Shown here in pieces: positions 25,171 through 33,585 of a stretch of DNA of 64,000 nucleotides; position 1 is the first letter of the stretch; every line of letters starts with the position of its first letter. The position numbers and the translations under genes were made by a program. The stretch covers positions 124,001-188,000 of the forward strand of contig NZ_QGGR01000012.1 of the NCBI RefSeq assembly GCF_003148685.1, read 5' to 3'. Source of the DNA: Actinoplanes xinjiangensis (lineage in GTDB: Bacteria; Actinomycetota; Actinomycetes; Mycobacteriales; Micromonosporaceae). The notes under the pieces were generated by a model. That model did no database searches. It was given only the letters and a program-made list of their open reading frames with translations, and had not been told where the DNA came from.

Positions 25171-25238
25171 CGAAACCAGGCCCGGACCCAGCGTCGCCGG
25201 TCCATTACCGCTGGGTGACCAAGGCGAAGGGACCGCGC

Positions 25239-25316
25239 ATGACCCCTCGAGGCGGCGATGCGCTCCGTCAGCGTTGCCGGAGCGATCGCCGCCTCGCGGC
25301 AGAGACCGCACCATGA
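25239..25316 (+). CDS. Putative 25-residue leader peptide overlapping iolB
   Basis: An ATG at 25239 opens a 25-codon frame with six arginines that ends in TGA at 25314-25316, overlapping the iolB ATG as ATGA. GAAGGGACC lies upstream as a plausible ribosome binding site. iolB has only a weak site of its own, so its translation could be coupled to this leader. A long hairpin (25249-25295) lies inside the leader coding sequence. Alternatively this is chance open frame in GC-rich DNA. No homologue is known to me. Confidence 0.35.
   Translation: MTPRGGDALRQRCRSDRRLAAETAP
25249..25295 (+). promoter_or_regulatory. Strong stem-loop in the iolB leader
   Basis: GAGGCGGCGAT pairs with ATCGCCGCCTC, and inside it CGCTCCG pairs with CGGAGCG. 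This gives an 18-bp stem with one bulged G and a ten-base loop. It ends 17 bases before the iolB ATG. No U-tract follows, so attenuation by termination is less likely than control of translation or message stability. Confidence 0.6.
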
Positions 25317-26197
25317 CGCGGGTGAATCCGCTGGTCCCGCGGGGCAGCTCCGCGGAGCGGCCGTTCGACGTCAACGTGAGCCCGGAGAACGCCGGCTGGG
25401 ACTACAGCGGCCTGCGCGTGGTGAATCTGCCGGTCGGCGGGCGGGTCCGGTTCGCCACCGGCTGCGACGAGATGCTGGTCCTGCCGCTGTCCGGCGGCTG
25501 TGACGTGGCCTGCGACGACGAGCGTCTCACCCTGACCGGCCGCCGGTCGGTCTTCTCCCGGGTCACCGACTTCGCCTACCTGCCCCGCCGGACACAGGTC
25601 ACCCTGCGCGCCCCGAACGGGGGACGTTTCGCCCTGCCGGCCGCCCGCACGGACCGGACCCTGCCGTTCCGGTACGGGCCGGCCGAGGACGTCCCGGTTG
25701 AGCTGCGCGGTGCCGGGCAGGCCAGCCGTCAGGTGAACAACTTCTGCACCCCGGAGTCGTTCGAGACCGGCCGGCTGATCGCGTCCGAGGTGCTCACCCC
25801 GGGCGGGAACTGGTCGTCGTACCCGCCGCACAAGCACGACGAGCAGGGCGACGGCGAGAGCTGCCTGGAGGAGATCTACTACTTCGAGGTGGCCGCCTCC
25901 CCGGCGGGTGGGCACGGGTGCGGATACCAGCGGGTGTACGGCCATCCGGACCGCCCGATCGACGTGTGCGCCGAGGTGCGCAGCGGCGACGTCGTGCTGA
26001 TCCCCTACGGCTGGCACGGACCGTCGATGGCCACCCCCGGCTACGACCTGTACCACCTCAACGTGATGGCCGGCCCCGGCGAACGGCGCCGGCTGGTTCG
26101 TGACGACCCGGCCCACGGCTGGGTGCGCGGGCGATGGGCCGCCGAGCGGGTCGACTCCCGGTTGCCACTCACCTCAGTCCGCGAAAAGAGGCGTTAG
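25313..26197 (+). CDS. iolB: 5-deoxy-glucuronate isomerase IolB
   Basis: The protein is about 294 residues with the bicupin fold of IolB. Conserved signatures are PENAGWDYSGLRVVNL at the N-terminus, VNNFCTPESFETGRLIASEVLTPGGNWSSYPPHKHD near residue 145, EEIYYFE near 180 and GWHGPSMATPGYDLYHLNVMAGP near 240. The His and Glu of PHKHD...EEIYYF and the later His bind the metal. The enzyme converts 5-deoxy-glucuronate to 2-deoxy-5-keto-gluconate in myo-inositol catabolism. Homology starts at ATG 25313, which overlaps the leader ORF stop. iolD follows after 20 bases in one operon. No other inositol gene is in the window. Confidence 0.93.
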   Translation: MTRVNPLVPRGSSAERPFDVNVSPENAGWDYSGLRVVNLPVGGRVRFATGCDEMLVLPLSGGCDVACDDERLTLTGRRSVFSRVTDFAYLPRRTQVTLRAPNGGRFALPAARTDRTLPFRYGPAEDVPVELRGAGQASRQVNNFCTPESFETGRLIASEVLTPGGNWSSYPPHKHDEQGDGESCLEEIYYFEVAASPAGGHGCGYQRVYGHPDRPIDVCAEVRSGDVVLIPYGWHGPSMATPGYDLYHLNVMAGPGERRRLVRDDPAHGWVRGRWAAERVDSRLPLTSVREKRR

Positions 26198-26217
26198 ATG
26201 CGGGGGAAGAGGCGATC

Positions 26218-28101
26218 GTGAAGCAGCGGCTCACCGTCGGCCAGGCCGTGGTGCGTTTCCTGGCGAACCAGTGGACCGAGCGGGACGGTGTCGAGCAGCG
26301 GGCGGTGGCCGGGTTCCTCGGCATCCTCGGGCACGGCAACGTGGCCGGAATCGGTCAGGCACTGCTCCAGGCCCAGCGCACCGGCGCGCCCGACATGCCC
26401 TTCCGGCTGGCCCGGAACGAGCAGGCCATGGTGCACACGGCCGTCGGCTACACCCGGATGCGCAACCGTCTGTCGACGATGGCGTGCACCGCCTCGATCG
26501 GTCCCGGCTCGACCAACATGCTCACCGGCGCGGCCCTCGCGACGGTCAACCGGCTGCCGGTGCTGCTGCTGCCGTCGGACGTCTTCGCCTCCCGCGCGAG
26601 CAGCCCGGTCCTGCAGGAACTGGAGGACCCACGGAGCGGCGACGTCTCGGTCAACGACGCCTTCCGGCCGCTGTCCCGTTTCTTCGACCGGATCTGGCGC
26701 CCCGAGCAGCTGCCCCACGCGCTGCTCAGCGCGATGCGGGTGCTCACGGACCCGGTGGAGACCGGGGCGGTCACCCTCTGCCTACCCCAGGATCTTCAGA
26801 CGGAGGCGTACGAGTACCCGGACGAGTTGTTCGCGAAGCGGGTGTGGCACGTGCCCCGGCAGGTACCGGACCCGCTGGCCGTGGAACGGGCGGCCGCCGT
26901 GATCCGTGGCGCCCAGCGGCCGCTGATCATCGCCGGCGGGGGAGTGATCTACTCCGAGGCGTCGGCCGCCCTCGACCGGTTCGCCCGCGAGACCGGCATC
27001 CCGGTGGCCGACACCCAGGCCGGCAAGGGCGCCCTGAACTGGGATCACCCGAACGCGGTCGGCGGGATCGGGGCGACCGGCACCCCGGTCGCGAACCGGC
27101 TGGCCCGCACCGCCGACGTGGTGATCGGTGTCGGCACCCGCTACAGCGACTTCACCACGGCGTCGCGGACCGCGTTCCAGCGGCCGGACGTACGGTTCGT
27201 CAACCTCAACGTGACCGGCTTCGACGCCGGGAAACTGTCCGCGCTGCCGCTGGTCGGTGACGCCCGCGCCGGGCTGAACGCGCTGCTGCCCGCCCTGCAC
27301 GGCCGCCGCTTCACCGGCGACGTCCGCGACGAGATGGCGGCCTGGCGGGCGACGGTCGAGCACGCGTACCGCGGCCGGGGAACGCCGGGTGACCTGCCCA
27401 CCCAGGCCGAGGTGATCGGCGTGGTGAACGAGGCGTGCGGCGCCCGCGACGTGGTCGTGCAGGCGGCCGGGAGCCTGCCCGGCGACCTCCAGCGGCTGTG
27501 GCGGGCCCGCGACCCGAAGCAGTACCACGTCGAGTACGGCTACTCGTGCATGGGCTTCGAGATCGCCGGCGCCCTCGGGATCAAGCTCGCCGAACCCGGC
27601 CGTGAGGTGTTCGCGCTGGTCGGGGACGGCTCCTACCTGATGATGGCGCAGGAGATCGTCACCGCGGTCGCCGAGGGTGTCAAACTCATCGTGATCATCG
27701 TGGAGAACCACGGGTACGCGTCCATCGGCGGGCTCTCCGAGCAGGTCGGGTCACAGCGGTTCGGCACCGAGTACCGGTACCGCAACCAGCGCAGCGGCGA
27801 CTACGACGGGCCGCGCCTGCCGGTCGACCTGGCCGCCAACGCGGAGAGCCTGGGCGCCTCGGTGATCCGCTGCCGGGGCATCGCCGACCTGGTCGAGGGC
27901 ATCAAGGCGGCCCGCGAGGCGGACCGGCTGACCGTGCTGCATATCGAGACCGACCCGGCTCCGTCGGCGCCGGAGTCGGAGTCCTGGTGGGAGGTGCCGG
28001 TCGCCGAGGTGGCCACGCTGCACAGCACCCGTGACGCCCGCGCCGAGTACCTGGCCGGTAAACGCGACCAGCGCCATCATCTGCGGCCCGGGGGAGTCTG
28101 A
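26218..28101 (+). CDS. iolD: Trihydroxycyclohexane-1,2-dione acylhydrolase IolD
   Basis: This thiamine-diphosphate enzyme of about 627 residues begins at a GTG preceded by GAAGAGG (QRLTVGQAVVRFLANQWTERDG). The N-terminal domain supplies the catalytic Glu region (MPFRLARNEQAMVHTAVGYTRM). The central domain holds the nucleotide-type fold (RPLIIAGGGVIYSEAS). The C-terminal domain has the GDGSYLMMAQEIVTAVAEGVKLIVIIVENHGY thiamine/Mg2+ motif near residue 470. It opens the ring of 3D-trihydroxycyclohexane-1,2-dione to 5-deoxy-glucuronate, the substrate of IolB, so the two coupled genes encode consecutive steps in reverse order. Length and motifs are normal. Other iol genes must be elsewhere. Confidence 0.94.
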   Translation: MKQRLTVGQAVVRFLANQWTERDGVEQRAVAGFLGILGHGNVAGIGQALLQAQRTGAPDMPFRLARNEQAMVHTAVGYTRMRNRLSTMACTASIGPGSTNMLTGAALATVNRLPVLLLPSDVFASRASSPVLQELEDPRSGDVSVNDAFRPLSRFFDRIWRPEQLPHALLSAMRVLTDPVETGAVTLCLPQDLQTEAYEYPDELFAKRVWHVPRQVPDPLAVERAAAVIRGAQRPLIIAGGGVIYSEASAALDRFARETGIPVADTQAGKGALNWDHPNAVGGIGATGTPVANRLARTADVVIGVGTRYSDFTTASRTAFQRPDVRFVNLNVTGFDAGKLSALPLVGDARAGLNALLPALHGRRFTGDVRDEMAAWRATVEHAYRGRGTPGDLPTQAEVIGVVNEACGARDVVVQAAGSLPGDLQRLWRARDPKQYHVEYGYSCMGFEIAGALGIKLAEPGREVFALVGDGSYLMMAQEIVTAVAEGVKLIVIIVENHGYASIGGLSEQVGSQRFGTEYRYRNQRSGDYDGPRLPVDLAANAESLGASVIRCRGIADLVEGIKAAREADRLTVLHIETDPAPSAPESESWWEVPVAEVATLHSTRDARAEYLAGKRDQRHHLRPGGV

Positions 28102-28191
28102 CACCACCGGGAGCGCGCCGACGCCTCTTGCGACGATGGGTGAGGCGCCGGGCGTACCGGAGAAGGGTTTGAGCTGTTGCCCCTGCTCTGA

Positions 28192-30168
28192 CTAGGTGGG
28201 CAGGACCAGGACCTGGCCCGGGAAGATCCGGTCGGGGTCGGTGATGACGTCGCGGTTGAGGGTGAGGATGTCGCGCCACCGGTTCTCGTCGCCGAGTTGC
28301 CGGTGGGCGATCTTCGACAGCGAGTCACCGGCCTTGACCGTGTAGAGCCTCGGGATCGGGCCGGTCGGCCGGGCCGGCGGCAGGAACAGGATCTGACCGG
28401 GGAAGATCCGGCTCGGGTTCGGGACGGTGGCCCGGTTCAGCACGAAGATCTCCGGCCAGCGGGCCTCGTCGCCCAGCTGCTCCCGGGCGATTCCGGCGAG
28501 GCTGTCGCCGCGCTGCACGGTGTAGGTGCGCGGCTTCTGCCCGCCCGGCAGCACCCCGGCCAGGCGCAGCAGGTCGGCCAGTTCGAAGACGCCCGGCTTC
28601 TCCGACGGCAGGGTCGGCTTCCAGCCCGGCTGCTTGAGGATCGAGTCCTCGCTGCGGCGGACCAGGCCGACCAGCACCTCGGCGACGATCGTGCTGCCGA
28701 CCGGGCCCAGGTGGGCGCCGTCGTGCAGGGCCTTCGCCTCGGCCAGCACGTAATACCAGAGCGGGGTCCGGGTCAGGAACTCGCTCTCGTCCAGGGCGGC
28801 ACGCTGGGCGTCGCTGCCCGCCGCCCGCCGGATCTGGTCCTTGCTGAGCACCCGCACCCCGAGCAGGTCGGCGACCGCCTGGCCGGTGGGCAGCCGCAGC
28901 CGGTAGCCGCGCAGCAGGTTGCGCACCGCCAGCCGGCCGGCGTCGGCGGGCGCCTCCGGCTCACCGGTCGTCTTCTTCAGCCGGAACAGCGCACCGCCGT
29001 TCAGCGAGGCCAGCCGAGTGTCGATCTTGCGGGCCTTCATCACGCCGTCACCGGAACCGACGAGGTTCTCCCACTCGATGATCCAGTTCTCCGGGAGGTT
29101 GTCGGCCGGCTCCAGGCCGATGTCCTCACCCAGCTGGCCGCTCAGGGCGGTGAACACGAACAGCAGGTCCAGGCTGCCCGGAGGTCGGGTATTCGTCCGG
29201 AAATTCGAGTTGAAGTCGTAGAGACTCCGGACCATCGAATGCCCGAAACGGTACGCGGCGACAGCGAACTCGATGGGCATGAAGAACGGTTCGGCGTGCG
29301 GATTGAACCATTTGTTCCCGTGTACGACGACGTCGTCGACGATCTTCTTGTCGGCGATCCTCTTGAGGAAATCCTGCACCACGACGTGCTGATAATGCTG
29401 GCGCAGAACCCGGCGGGCGTCCCGGAACGACAGGCCCTGATCGATCAGTTTGTTGTGCGCTTTCAGAAATGCCACGTGCAGCTGCGAGATGATCGTGTTC
29501 TCGTCGTTGCGCGGGTCACCGATCAGGGCCGCCCGGTCGAACCTCGGATCGGCGTTGCGCGGCTCGCGGGGCAGGTCGTTGTCGTCGCTCTTGCCCTTCG
29601 GGCGGGCCAGTGGCGGCGGGTTCGGGTTCGGCGGGTCCTGGAGCGTGATCTCGTGGACCCGGCCGATCAGCATCCGGTCGGCGTCGTCCGGATCGCGGGG
29701 CGCCGGCGGCCCGTAGAGGCTGTCCAGGTCCAGCCGGGCGGTCCGCTGGTTGCGCAGCACCCGGCGGATCACCTCCGGCGGCAGCGGTGTCATCGCCGGG
29801 TCCAGCAGCACCGCCATGCCACCGGAGCCGAGGCCCGCCGCCCGGTCGTCGACCTCGAGGGTGATGTCGTGGTCGATGAACTGGCCCAGATAGGTGTAGG
29901 CGGCCGGGATCGGGCTGTCGTCCGGCCGGTCGTCGTCGGTCATCGCCTGGCCGAGCCGCTTCAGTTTGGCCGGTGTGTCCGGTAACCGTGGCAGCAGGTT
30001 CGCCTCGTCCTCCTGCAGGCTCGGGAAGAGCAGGTCGAAGGGATGGGTGGCCACCGGTGGGGCGAGCGCGAACGCCAGTGGTGAACGGGCGGCGAACTCG
30101 GCGAGTTCCCGTTTCGCCCTGTCGATGTCTTCGTCGGAGATCGATCGGCCGTGTCCGAGACGAGGCAT
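28192..30168 (-). CDS. Animal-type heme peroxidase with two C-terminal LysM domains
   Basis: This 658-residue protein carries an animal heme-dependent peroxidase domain (residues about 45-510). The distal His lies in TYLGQFIDHDITLE near residue 95, and the proximal His probably in FAVAAYRFGHSMVRSLYDFN near residue 280. The C-terminus has two LysM modules (about 553-600 and 610-657), each starting YTVQRGDSL/YTVKAGDSL and ending with an IFPGQ-L-LP motif. LysM normally binds peptidoglycan or chitin, yet no signal peptide or Tat motif is visible. The enzyme may be exported by another route or released on lysis. It may oxidise halides or phenols. The gene stands alone and converges with iolD. Confidence 0.88.
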   Translation of the reverse strand: MPRLGHGRSISDEDIDRAKRELAEFAARSPLAFALAPPVATHPFDLLFPSLQEDEANLLPRLPDTPAKLKRLGQAMTDDDRPDDSPIPAAYTYLGQFIDHDITLEVDDRAAGLGSGGMAVLLDPAMTPLPPEVIRRVLRNQRTARLDLDSLYGPPAPRDPDDADRMLIGRVHEITLQDPPNPNPPPLARPKGKSDDNDLPREPRNADPRFDRAALIGDPRNDENTIISQLHVAFLKAHNKLIDQGLSFRDARRVLRQHYQHVVVQDFLKRIADKKIVDDVVVHGNKWFNPHAEPFFMPIEFAVAAYRFGHSMVRSLYDFNSNFRTNTRPPGSLDLLFVFTALSGQLGEDIGLEPADNLPENWIIEWENLVGSGDGVMKARKIDTRLASLNGGALFRLKKTTGEPEAPADAGRLAVRNLLRGYRLRLPTGQAVADLLGVRVLSKDQIRRAAGSDAQRAALDESEFLTRTPLWYYVLAEAKALHDGAHLGPVGSTIVAEVLVGLVRRSEDSILKQPGWKPTLPSEKPGVFELADLLRLAGVLPGGQKPRTYTVQRGDSLAGIAREQLGDEARWPEIFVLNRATVPNPSRIFPGQILFLPPARPTGPIPRLYTVKAGDSLSKIAHRQLGDENRWRDILTLNRDVITDPDRIFPGQVLVLPT

Positions 30169-30311
30169 GGTGATTACCTACGCTTTCGTTAGCCTGATTT
30201 CGGCGCATTCTGCGCATGCGATCCGCGAAATGGCCGCGCGTCGGAGTCTCTCAGCGGCCACCCTAGGCAGTGGGCGCACACAGCGGAGACAAGTGTTTGA
30301 CACAGGGCGGC

Positions 30312-30344
30312 GCTGTTGTTGGCAGATGGTGCCAACAAAACAGC
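30312..30344 (-). terminator. Inverted repeat, probable terminator of the tetR gene
   Basis: TTGTTGGCA (30316-30324) and TGCCAACAA (30330-30338) pair perfectly around a five-base loop, and flanking GCTG/CAGC extends the stem with a small bulge. It lies 26 bases beyond the regulator's stop. A regulatory site for the peroxidase gene is an alternative. Confidence 0.45.
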
Positions 30345-30369
30345 CGACAGGCGATCCCCCGGGCGGGGG

Positions 30370-30960
30370 TCAGTGCGTGCGTAATCCGTCGAATGCCAGG
30401 TCGGAAACAGTGTCGGCAATGGATTCCGGTGCGCCGCGATCCGGCCGGTACCACTCGATCAGTGAGTTCACCATGCCGAAGATCAGGCGGGCCGCGGTCG
30501 CGGCGTCCACATCGGCGCGCACGCCACCCTCGGCCTGCGCCTGCTTGACCAGGTCGGTGACGATCCGGTCGAAGGCCCGTCGGCGGGACACGGCATGCTG
30601 CTCGGCCACCGTGTTGCCGTGCACCCGCAGCAGCAGGGTGACGAACTCCAGGCGCTCGGCCAGGACCAGGACACTGCTGCGGATCAGGCGCCGCAATCGT
30701 ACGGTCGCCGGGTCGGTGCTGGTGAGCGCCTCCGCCGCGGCCTCCTCCAGCGCGCCGAGCGCCCGGTCCACGGCCATCGTCAGCATCTGCTCCTTGCTGC
30801 TGACGTGGTGGTACAGCGTCGACTTGGTGATCCCGAGCGACTCGGCGATGTCGAACATGCTCGTCGCGTCGTACCCGTGGGTGTTGAACAACCGGACGGC
30901 GGCGGTCAGCACCGCGTTCTGATCATGGCCCGGACGGCCCCGGCGACGGCTGTTCTCCAT
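30370..30960 (-). CDS. TetR-family regulator, probably PaaR
   Basis: The 196-residue protein has an N-terminal TetR HTH: AVRLFNTHGYDATSMFDIAESLGITKSTLYHHVSSKEQML. The C-terminal domain (LEFVTLLLRVHGNTVAEQHAV...) matches the type found with actinobacterial phenylacetate clusters. It is transcribed divergently from paaN-paaABCDE, with only 52 bases between starts. It probably represses the cluster and itself and is released by phenylacetyl-CoA, as for PaaR in Corynebacterium. The ATG is preceded by TAGATT plus six bases (leaderless type), and an 18-base palindrome lies in the shared promoter. Confidence 0.82.
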   Translation of the reverse strand: MENSRRRGRPGHDQNAVLTAAVRLFNTHGYDATSMFDIAESLGITKSTLYHHVSSKEQMLTMAVDRALGALEEAAAEALTSTDPATVRLRRLIRSSVLVLAERLEFVTLLLRVHGNTVAEQHAVSRRRAFDRIVTDLVKQAQAEGGVRADVDAATAARLIFGMVNSLIEWYRPDRGAPESIADTVSDLAFDGLRTH

Positions 30961-30966
30961 CGGCAG

Positions 30967-30972
30967 AATCTA
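30967..30972 (-). promoter_or_regulatory. Probable leaderless -10 element of the tetR/paaR gene
   Basis: On the minus strand TAGATT is followed by six bases and the ATG at 30960. The palindromic operator starts 12 bases upstream and would cover the -35 region. Confidence 0.55.
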
Positions 30973-30976
30973 GCCC

Positions 30977-31005
30977 TTGATTTACCGACCGATCGGGCGG
31001 TTAAT
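30977..31005 (+). promoter_or_regulatory. paa promoter with embedded palindromic operator
   Basis: TTGATT (30977-30982) and GTTAAT (31000-31005) are separated by 17 bases and form the -35/-10 of paaN, seven bases before its ATG. The spacer and -10 edge are occupied by ACCGACCGATCGGGCGGT (30984-31001), a palindrome with one mismatched pair. It resembles the ACCG-NN-CG-NN-CGGT sites described for PaaR. Bound repressor would block RNA polymerase directly. Confidence 0.65.
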
Positions 31006-31012
31006 GGAGGGC

Positions 31013-32677
31013 ATGACGAGTCCCGCTGAGCTCTACCAGACCCATCGCGAGTTGCTGGATCGCGCGATCTCGGCGGCCGCGGCACGTGACTACTGGTCGG
31101 CGTTCCCCGAGTCGCCGAGCAAGAAGGTCTACGGCGAGGAGGCCGCACCGGCCGGTGACCGGGCCTTCACCGCCCTGCTGGGCAAGCCGTTCCCGGTCGA
31201 CGTGCCCGGCGCCGTCGGCGCGGTCGCCACCGAGCGCTCGCCCTACGGCATCGAGCTGGGCGTCAGCTATCCCAAGGCCGACCCGCTCGCCCTCGTCGCG
31301 GCCGCCCGCGCCGCCACGCCCGGCTGGCGCGACGCCGGGCCCACCGGCCGCGCCGGGATCGCCGCGGAGATCCTGACCCGCCTGCACGCCCGCGTCTTCG
31401 AGCTGGCCCACGCCGTGCAGCACACCACCGGCCAGGCCTTCGTGATGGCCTTCCAGGCGGGCGGCACCCACGCCCTCGACCGCGGCCTGGAGGCCGTCGC
31501 CTGCGCGCTGTCCGGCACCACCCGCCTGCCGGCCCGGACGTCCTGGACCAAGGGCGACCTCGCGATGGAGAAGACCGCGACCGTCGTCGGCCGGGGTGTC
31601 GGCCTGGTCATCGGCTGCACGACCTTCCCCACGTGGAACGGCTTCCCCGGCCTGTTCGCCAGCCTCGTCACCGGCAACCCGGTCATCGTCAAACCGCACC
31701 CGGGCGCGGTGCTGCCGCTCGCCATCACCGTGCAGGTCTGCCGGGAGGTCCTGGCCGAGGCGGGGCTCAACCCCGACGTGGTGACCCTGGCCGCCGAGGA
31801 GCCCGGCGACGGGATCGCGGCCACCCTGGCCACCCACCCCGACGTGCGGATCGTCGACTTCACCGGGTCCAGCGAGTTCGGCGACTGGCTGGAGGCCAAC
31901 GCCCGCCAGGCCGTCGTCTACACCGAGAAGTCGGGCCTCAACACGGTCGTCGTCGACTCCACCGGCGACTATCGGGGACTGCTGCGCAACCTGGCCTTCT
32001 CGCTCTCGCTGTACAGCGGCCAGATGTGCACCACCCCGCAGAACATCCTGGTCCCGCGCGACGGCATCGAGACCGACGCCGGCCACCGTGACGTCGCCGA
32101 GTTCGGGGCCGACCTGTCCGCGGCGCTGGACAAGCTGCTCGGTGACCCGCGCCGGGCCGCGGGGACGCTCGGCGCGATCGTCAACGACGGCGTGCTCGGG
32201 CGGCTGGACGAGGCCGCCTCGGGGTCCGGCGTCCTGCACCCGTCGACCGCCGTCAGCGACGAGCAGTTCCCCGGGGCGACCATCCGGACCCCGGTGGTGG
32301 TGCGCCTCGACGCCGCCGACGAGAAGACCTACACGCAGGAGTGCTTCGGCCCGGTGTCGTATCTGATCACCACCGACTCCACCGCCCACAGCCTCGCCGT
32401 CTTCGTCGAGACCGTGCGGGCGCACGGCGCTCTCAGCGCGCTGGTGCACTCGACCGACCCGGCCGTTCTGGAGGCCGCGCGGTCGGCCGCGCTGGACGCC
32501 GGTGTGCACCTGTCGGAAAACCTGACGGGCGGGGTGTTCGTCAACCAGACGGCCGCGTTCAGCGACCTGCACGGCACCGGCGCCAACCCGGCGGCGACCG
32601 CGTCCCTGACCGACGACTGGTTCGTGGCCGGGCGCTTCTTCACCCTCCAGTCCCGTCGTCACGTGGCGTCCTCATGA
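31013..32677 (+). CDS. paaN: PaaN, aldehyde dehydrogenase of phenylacetate degradation
   Basis: This 554-residue aldehyde dehydrogenase-fold protein carries the PaaN-type core. LVIGCTTFPTWNGFPGLFASLVTGNPVIVKPHPGAVLP lies near residue 210, FTGSSEFGDWLEANA near 285 and the catalytic Cys in YSGQMCTTPQNI near 340. PaaN replaces the aldehyde dehydrogenase half of PaaZ and oxidises the semialdehyde formed after ring opening of oxepin-CoA. Actinobacterial paa clusters often start with it. ATG 31013 lies seven bases after the -10; ATG 31004 is less likely. Its stop overlaps the paaA start (ATGA). Confidence 0.9.
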   Translation: MTSPAELYQTHRELLDRAISAAAARDYWSAFPESPSKKVYGEEAAPAGDRAFTALLGKPFPVDVPGAVGAVATERSPYGIELGVSYPKADPLALVAAARAATPGWRDAGPTGRAGIAAEILTRLHARVFELAHAVQHTTGQAFVMAFQAGGTHALDRGLEAVACALSGTTRLPARTSWTKGDLAMEKTATVVGRGVGLVIGCTTFPTWNGFPGLFASLVTGNPVIVKPHPGAVLPLAITVQVCREVLAEAGLNPDVVTLAAEEPGDGIAATLATHPDVRIVDFTGSSEFGDWLEANARQAVVYTEKSGLNTVVVDSTGDYRGLLRNLAFSLSLYSGQMCTTPQNILVPRDGIETDAGHRDVAEFGADLSAALDKLLGDPRRAAGTLGAIVNDGVLGRLDEAASGSGVLHPSTAVSDEQFPGATIRTPVVVRLDAADEKTYTQECFGPVSYLITTDSTAHSLAVFVETVRAHGALSALVHSTDPAVLEAARSAALDAGVHLSENLTGGVFVNQTAAFSDLHGTGANPAATASLTDDWFVAGRFFTLQSRRHVASS

Positions 32678-33585
32678 CCGTCACCTTCGACGAGGCGATC
32701 GCGCGTGACCAGCGGATCGAGCCGGCCGACGAGATGCCGGAGGGCTACCGCAAGACGATGATCCGGCAGATCGCGCAGCACGCGCACTCCGAGATCATCG
32801 GCATGCAGCCGGAGGGGGACTGGATCACCCGGGCGCCCACGCTGCACCGCAAGGCGATCCTGCTCGCCAAGGTGCAGGACGAGGCGGGCCACGGGCTGTA
32901 CCTCTACTCGGCGGCCGAGACCCTCGGCGCCGACCGGGGCGACCTGACCCGCCGGCTCATCGAGGGCCGGCAGAAGTACTCGTCGATCTTCAACTATCCG
33001 ACCCTGTCGTTCGCCGACGTCGGCGTGATCGGCTGGCTCGTCGACGGCGCCGCCATCTGCAACCAGGTCCCACTCTGCCGCAGCTCCTACGGGCCGTATG
33101 CGCGGGCGATGATCCGGATCTGCAAGGAGGAGTCGTTCCATCAGCGCCAGGGCTACGAGCTGCTGATGACCATGATGCGGGGGACACCCGAGCAGCGCGC
33201 CATGGTGCAGGACGCCGTCGACCGCTGGTGGTGGCCGTCGCTGATGATGTTCGGGCCGCCGGACGCCGAGTCACCCAACACGGCACAGTCGATGGCCTGG
33301 AAGATCAAGCGCCACACCAACGACGAGCTGCGGCAACGGTTCGTCGACATGTCGGTGCCGCAGGCCGCCGCCCTGGGCGTCACCCTGCCCGACCCGGAGC
33401 TGCGGTGGAACGAGGCACGCGGCCACCACGACTTCGGGCAGCCCGACTGGGCCGAGCTGAAACGGGTGATCACCGGCGGCGGGCCGATGAACGAGGAGCG
33501 CATCCGGCGCCGGCGCGAGGCCGACTCCGACGGCGCGTGGGTGCGCGAGGCGGCCGCGGCGCACGCGGCGAAAGGGATGTCATGA
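32674..33585 (+). CDS. paaA: 1,2-phenylacetyl-CoA epoxidase subunit PaaA
   Basis: The 303-residue protein is the catalytic di-iron subunit of the phenylacetyl-CoA epoxidase. Iron ligands are visible in the ferritin-like helices: Glu and His in AKVQDEAGHGLYLY near residue 72 and in ICKEESFHQRQGYELLM near 150. The C-terminal PELRWNEARGHHDFGQPDWAELKRVI is typical. It epoxidises the CoA-activated aromatic ring with oxygen and electrons from PaaE, in complex with PaaC and PaaB. It overlaps both paaN and paaB by ATGA, giving tight stoichiometry. Length is normal and no insertion is seen, unlike PaaC and PaaE. Confidence 0.96.
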   Translation: MTVTFDEAIARDQRIEPADEMPEGYRKTMIRQIAQHAHSEIIGMQPEGDWITRAPTLHRKAILLAKVQDEAGHGLYLYSAAETLGADRGDLTRRLIEGRQKYSSIFNYPTLSFADVGVIGWLVDGAAICNQVPLCRSSYGPYARAMIRICKEESFHQRQGYELLMTMMRGTPEQRAMVQDAVDRWWWPSLMMFGPPDAESPNTAQSMAWKIKRHTNDELRQRFVDMSVPQAAALGVTLPDPELRWNEARGHHDFGQPDWAELKRVITGGGPMNEERIRRRREADSDGAWVREAAAAHAAKGMS

